From: an uncultured Bermanella sp.
GTDB taxonomy: Bacteria; Pseudomonadota; Gammaproteobacteria; Pseudomonadales; Oceanobacteraceae
NCBI GenBank assembly: GCA_913054445.1
Contig: CAJXIK010000063.1
Location: 1-9,321 of the forward strand
Reading direction: 5' to 3'
DNA: 9,321 nt
Shown: piece by piece, positions 6,166 through 9,321 of the stretch
How positions within the stretch are numbered: position 1 is the stretch's first letter
How the letters are laid out: every line of letters starts with the position of its first letter
Translations under genes and position numbers: made by a program
Notes under the pieces: generated by a model
Databases searched by the model: none
Told to the model about the DNA's origin: nothing
What the model saw: the letters and a program-made list of their open reading frames with translations, nothing else

Positions 6166-6173
6166 ATTTTTTA
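6148..6173 (-). promoter_or_regulatory. Candidate sigma-28 (FliA)-like promoter for pomA
   Basis: On the minus strand, TAAA (6170-6173) is followed after 14 bases by GCGCATAG (6148-6155), which matches 5 of 8 bases of the flagellar -10 GCCGATAA; the usual spacing is about 15. Vibrio motor genes are known late, sigma-28-dependent genes, which makes the site plausible. The match is weak. It would leave a short leader of about 15-20 bases before pomA. Confidence 0.3.
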
Positions 6174-6212
6174 GTCTAGACAGAGAATTTAGGTTTGCAC
6201 GGCCATGTGCGC

Positions 6213-6218
6213 TACAAT
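6213..6218 (+). promoter_or_regulatory. Candidate -10 element of the xseB-ispA promoter
   Basis: TACAAT at 6213-6218 matches 5 of 6 bases of the sigma-70 -10. It would give a leader of roughly 48 bases before the xseB ATG. I see no good -35 at 16-18 bp; TTGCAC at 6195-6200 is only 12 bp away, which is too close. Confidence 0.35.
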
Positions 6219-6272
6219 CCCGCCTCACAAGATGGCCATAACAGCCACATTCACGCTCGCCTGGAGGCGCTT

Positions 6273-6512
6273 ATGAACGATCAAAATAAGCCATTGGATT
6301 TCGAAGCATCCTTAACGCAACTAGAGACCCTAGTGGAGAAACTGGAGAACAGCGAGTTTACTCTGGAGCAATCTCTGCAAGCGTTTGAGAGCGGTGTAAC
6401 ACTCACTCGCCAATGCCAGCAGGCGCTCAGCCAGGCCGAACAAAAAGTACAACTGCTCATCGACGAAAATGGTCAAAGCCAAGCTACACCCTTGCCGGGC
6501 GATGTCGATTAA
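6273..6512 (+). CDS. xseB: Exodeoxyribonuclease VII small subunit
   Basis: XseB joins the large subunit XseA to form exonuclease VII, which degrades single-stranded DNA to short acid-soluble pieces. The protein has 79 residues, the usual family size (E. coli 80). The family pattern is clear: FEASLTQLETLVEKLENSEF at about 9-28, then LEQSLQAFESGVTLTRQC and a helix ending near KVQLL. The fold is two antiparallel helices. The frame is open further upstream from a TTG at 6195, but the ATG at 6273 is preceded by GGAGG (6263-6267) five bases away and matches the family N-terminus. The TAA stop shares one base with the ispA ATG (TAATG), so the two are translationally coupled. xseA is not in the window. 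Confidence 0.96.
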   Translation: MNDQNKPLDFEASLTQLETLVEKLENSEFTLEQSLQAFESGVTLTRQCQQALSQAEQKVQLLIDENGQSQATPLPGDVD

Positions 6513-7405
6513 TGTCTTTTGCCCAGTATCAAAAAACGTGTCAGCAGCGTATCGACCGCGTTTTAAAGCATTCGCTGTCAAACCAAGATAGCCCAGCCAG
6601 CGCCCAACGCCTCATGACGGCCATGGATTACAGCTTATTTAACGGCGGCAAACGCGTGCGCCCCTTATTGGTGTACGCCGCCGCCGAAGCGGTGGGTGCC
6701 AGCCCAGAACTGGCAGACTGCCCGGCGGCAGCGGTTGAGATGATTCACGCCTACTCACTGGTACACGACGACCTGCCCGCCATGGATGATGATGATTTGC
6801 GCCGCGGCATGGCCACCTGCCACATCGCCTTCGATGAAGCCAGCGCCATCCTCGCGGGGGACGCCTTACAGACCCAAGCCTTTGCCATATTAAGCGCGAG
6901 CAATAGCCACCTTAACGCTCAACAACAGTTGGCCATGATTCGCATACTGGCCCAGGGCAGTGGCTTATTTGGCATGGCGGGCGGCCAGTCCCTAGACCTA
7001 CAAGCCGTGGAGAAAACGGTGGATTTAGCGTACCTAGAGAATATGCACAAGCATAAGACCGGTGCCTTGATTACCGCCAGCGTGCTGCTCGGTGCCCATT
7101 GCCAAGAGGCCGTGGAGCCAGCCTCTTTATTGGCACTGAGGGAATACTCGGCCATCATCGGCCTCGCCTTTCAGGTACAAGACGACATCTTAGACGTCAT
7201 TAGCGACACACAGACTTTGGGCAAGGCGCAAGGCGCCGATGAAGCTAATAATAAACCCACCTATGTATCCCTACTGGGCCTACAGGGCGCGCAACAAAAA
7301 GCCCAGCAGCTGCATGAACAAGCCCGTTCTGCGCTTCGGCCCTTAGGAGCCTCCGCCAGCCGCCTGCAAGACATCGCCGATTACATCGTCGCCCGCCGCC
7401 ATTGA
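6512..7405 (+). CDS. ispA: Farnesyl diphosphate synthase (geranyltranstransferase)
   Basis: IspA condenses dimethylallyl diphosphate and then geranyl diphosphate with isopentenyl diphosphate to give farnesyl diphosphate, the precursor of undecaprenyl phosphate, ubiquinone side chains and heme O. The 297-residue length matches E. coli IspA (299). Visible motifs are GGKRVRP at 45-51, the first aspartate-rich motif DDLPAMD at 86-92, KTGAL at 182-186, and the second aspartate-rich motif DDILD at 224-228. Y81, five residues before the first motif, is the aromatic that limits chain length in farnesyl-type enzymes. The segment HAYSLVHDDLPAMDDDDLRR is nearly the same as in E. coli. The start follows the xseB stop with a one-base overlap; a longer in-frame start at 6413 lies inside xseB and is not credible. 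Confidence 0.97.
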   Translation: MSFAQYQKTCQQRIDRVLKHSLSNQDSPASAQRLMTAMDYSLFNGGKRVRPLLVYAAAEAVGASPELADCPAAAVEMIHAYSLVHDDLPAMDDDDLRRGMATCHIAFDEASAILAGDALQTQAFAILSASNSHLNAQQQLAMIRILAQGSGLFGMAGGQSLDLQAVEKTVDLAYLENMHKHKTGALITASVLLGAHCQEAVEPASLLALREYSAIIGLAFQVQDDILDVISDTQTLGKAQGADEANNKPTYVSLLGLQGAQQKAQQLHEQARSALRPLGASASRLQDIADYIVARRH

Positions 7406-7416
7406 TGGTCGCGGCA

Positions 7417-7431
7417 GCGCTTTAATAGCGC
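7417..7431 (+). repeat. Small hairpin between ispA and dxs
   Basis: GCGCT (7417-7421) and AGCGC (7427-7431) form a 5-bp stem with a 5-nt TTAAT loop, 12 bases after the ispA stop. There is no T-run, so it is not a convincing terminator and may only pause or protect the transcript. Confidence 0.3.
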
Positions 7432-7441
7432 GAGTTGTGCA

Positions 7442-7470
7442 TTACCTTTTGAGGTATAAGCAGGTAGAAT
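7442..7470 (+). promoter_or_regulatory. Weak candidate promoter for dxs
   Basis: TAGAAT at 7465-7470 (5 of 6 to the -10) lies 17 bp after TTACCT at 7442-7447 (3 of 6 to the -35). The 102-bp gap after ispA leaves room for a dxs promoter, but the -35 is poor and read-through from xseB-ispA may be the main source of mRNA. Confidence 0.25.
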
Positions 7471-7507
7471 ATGGCCAATTTTTTAAGCTGTAACCGCTGG
7501 GTAATGA

Positions 7508-9321
7508 ATGTTCCAGGAAATTCCGCAAAGCCGTCCACATACACCATTACTGGACAGCATTGACGATCCGCGTCAATTACGAGCACTGGACATCAACCAG
7601 CTGCCGCAACTCGCCCATGAGCTGCGCCATTACCTGATATACAGCGTAGGGCAGAGTGGCGGCCACTTTGCATCGGGGCTGGGTGTCATCGAACTCACCA
7701 TTGCTCTGCATTACGTTTACGATACCCCCATGGACCAGCTTTTGTGGGACGTGGGTCACCAGGCTTACCCCCATAAAATATTAAGCGGTCGCCGCGATCA
7801 GATTAGCGCTATTCGCAGTAAAGACGGCCTCTCGCCCTTCCCCAAACGCAGCGAAAGTAAATACGACAGCTTTGGCGTTGGCCACTCATCCACATCCATC
7901 AGTGCCGCCCTCGGCATGGCCATAGCGGCCAAGAGCATGGGCAAGGATAAGAAGGTGGTGTCTATCATAGGGGATGGAGCGCTCACCGCAGGCATGGCAT
8001 TCGAAGCGCTAAACCACGCAGGCCATACCGAGAGTGACATGCTGGTCATACTCAATGATAACGACATGTCTATCAGCAAGAACGTGGGGGGACTCAATAA
8101 ATACCTAAGTAAATTATTAAGTTCTAAAACCTACACCAATATGCGCGAAGGCTCCCGTAAGGTGCTCAGTGTTATCCCTCATGCCTGGGAGCTGGCCACT
8201 AAGACCGAAGAACATGTGAAAGGTTTTTTTACCCCGGGCATTTTATTTGAAGAGCTGGGCTTTAATTACATTGGCCCAGTAGATGGCCACGATGTAGTAA
8301 CTCTAGTGCAGACCCTGCAAAATATGCGTGAGTTAAAAGGCATGCAATTTCTGCATATCGTCACCAAGAAAGGCAAAGGCTTTGCGCCCGCCGAACAAGA
8401 CCCCATTAAATATCACGCCCTGTCTCCGGCGAAAAAAACACCCAGCGATAAGCCCCAGACACCTGTCAAAAAAACCCCCACCTTCAGCAATGTATTTGGA
8501 CAATGGGCGGTAGATACCGCAGCCGACGACGAACGCTTCATGGCCATCACCCCCGCCATGTGTGAAGGCAGCGACCTAGTAGAATTTTCCAAACGTTATC
8601 CCCAGCGCTACTTTGATGTGGCCATCGCCGAGCAACATGCGGTGACCCTAGCAGCAGGCATGGCGTGCGAGCAGGCCAAGCCGGTGGTGGCTATTTACAG
8701 CACATTTTTACAAAGAGCCTATGACCAGCTGGTACATGATGTGGCCTTGCAAAATTTAGACGTGACCTTTGCCATCGACCGCGCCGGGGTGGTGGGTGCC
8801 GACGGCCCAACCCACGCCGGCGCCTATGACATTAGCTTCATGCGCAGCATTCCTAATATGGTTATTGCCTGTCCCAGCGATGAAAATGAATGCCGCCTAT
8901 TACTGAATAGCGCCTACCAATTTAACGGCCCCGCGGCGGTGCGTTATCCGCGCGGCAAGGCCAATGGCACAGAGGTGACCTGCCTAGATGAAACCCTCGC
9001 CATAGGTAAAGGGCGCATCATTAAAAGCGGCCGCCAGGTGGCCATCCTCTGCTTCGGCCCCTTGCTTCACCATGCGCTTATAGCCGCTGAAAAACATAAT
9101 GCCAGCGTGGTGGACATGCGCTTTGTTAAACCACTAGATGAGCAATTACTGACGTCTTTATGCGGTGACCACCGTGCTTTTATCACGTTAGAAGATCATG
9201 CCGTTATGGGTGGCGCAGGCTCTGCTGTGAGCGAGTGGTTAAATGCTCAGGGCATACAGAAGGATATTATCCACTTGGGTATTCCCGATGCTTATGTGCA
9301 GCATGGCACTCAGGAAGAGCA
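7508..9321 (+). CDS. dxs: 1-deoxy-D-xylulose-5-phosphate synthase (3' end outside window)
   Basis: Dxs joins pyruvate and glyceraldehyde 3-phosphate, with thiamine diphosphate and Mg2+, to form 1-deoxy-D-xylulose 5-phosphate, the first step of the MEP isoprenoid pathway. The window holds 604 codons, open to the end; E. coli Dxs has 620, so only about 20-30 residues should be missing. Key residues are present: H53 in GGHFASGLG, the thiamine/Mg motif GDGALTAGMAFEALNHAG at 155-172 with NDN at 183-185, catalytic E375 in IAEQHAVT, DRAG at 424-427 and H436 in DGPTHAGAY. The linker between the first two domains is rich in K, T and P (about 308-325, with KKTP twice). The ATG at 7508 is directly preceded by an in-frame TGA and has only a weak GGG-type ribosome-binding site. 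An out-of-frame ATG at 7504 opens a 19-codon ORF. Confidence 0.97.
   Translation, partial: MFQEIPQSRPHTPLLDSIDDPRQLRALDINQLPQLAHELRHYLIYSVGQSGGHFASGLGVIELTIALHYVYDTPMDQLLWDVGHQAYPHKILSGRRDQISAIRSKDGLSPFPKRSESKYDSFGVGHSSTSISAALGMAIAAKSMGKDKKVVSIIGDGALTAGMAFEALNHAGHTESDMLVILNDNDMSISKNVGGLNKYLSKLLSSKTYTNMREGSRKVLSVIPHAWELATKTEEHVKGFFTPGILFEELGFNYIGPVDGHDVVTLVQTLQNMRELKGMQFLHIVTKKGKGFAPAEQDPIKYHALSPAKKTPSDKPQTPVKKTPTFSNVFGQWAVDTAADDERFMAITPAMCEGSDLVEFSKRYPQRYFDVAIAEQHAVTLAAGMACEQAKPVVAIYSTFLQRAYDQLVHDVALQNLDVTFAIDRAGVVGADGPTHAGAYDISFMRSIPNMVIACPSDENECRLLLNSAYQFNGPAAVRYPRGKANGTEVTCLDETLAIGKGRIIKSGRQVAILCFGPLLHHALIAAEKHNASVVDMRFVKPLDEQLLTSLCGDHRAFITLEDHAVMGGAGSAVSEWLNAQGIQKDIIHLGIPDAYVQHGTQEE

Noticed and set aside
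6201..6237. Inverted GGCCAT/ATGGCC flanking the xseB -10
   Set aside because: Only 6 bp, and the word GGCCAT/ATGGCC is common throughout this window, so chance is likely.
6195..6272. Upstream extension of xseB from a TTG
   Set aside because: The ATG at 6273 has a GGAGG five bases upstream and gives the normal family length; the extension also covers the likely promoter.
6413..6511. Upstream extension of ispA inside xseB
   Set aside because: The IspA family begins at the ATG at 6512; the extra 33 residues are xseB read in another frame.
7508..9321. Possible frameshift in dxs
   Set aside because: The frame reads through 604 codons without a stop and keeps Dxs similarity to the last visible codon.

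Overview
The window comes from a gammaproteobacterium, probably a marine or otherwise sodium-using one. The RNase R, RlmB, IspA and Dxs proteins all have gammaproteobacterial form, base composition looks roughly balanced, and the flagellar stator genes are of the sodium-driven PomA/PomB type known from Vibrio polar flagella. I cannot name the genus. Most of the window is conserved housekeeping DNA. I see no tRNA, rRNA, insertion sequence, CRISPR array or phage gene.

Layout from left to right: (1) 1-120, the last 39 codons of an unidentified plus-strand gene that enters from outside. (2) 121-270, a convergent intergenic region with several inverted repeats. (3) 271-6125, a five-gene minus-strand run read right to left: pomA, pomB, a PilZ-domain gene, rnr (RNase R) and rlmB (23S rRNA methyltransferase). 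Gaps are 33, 61, 51 and 70 bp, so co-transcription is plausible, although a perfect TATAAT lies at the rnr start. (4) 6126-6272, a divergent promoter region. (5) 6273-9321, the plus-strand run xseB, ispA, dxs, with dxs cut by the window end.

Functions fall into three groups. PomA/PomB form the ion-conducting stator that powers flagellar rotation, and the PilZ protein between them and rnr keeps both c-di-GMP-binding motifs, which makes it a candidate regulator of the motor. RNase R and RlmB act on RNA and ribosomes. XseB is the small subunit of exonuclease VII, while Dxs and IspA catalyse the first MEP-pathway step and farnesyl diphosphate synthesis.

The most interesting parts are the PilZ gene inside the stator operon, its long helical insertion between the two ligand motifs, and two translation-start arrangements in the same operon: a seven-residue leader ORF with a perfect Shine-Dalgarno ending at the PilZ start, and a GTG start for pomA overlapped by an out-of-frame ATG with a three-codon ORF. 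None of this proves a new system; the PilZ-stator link is the best candidate.
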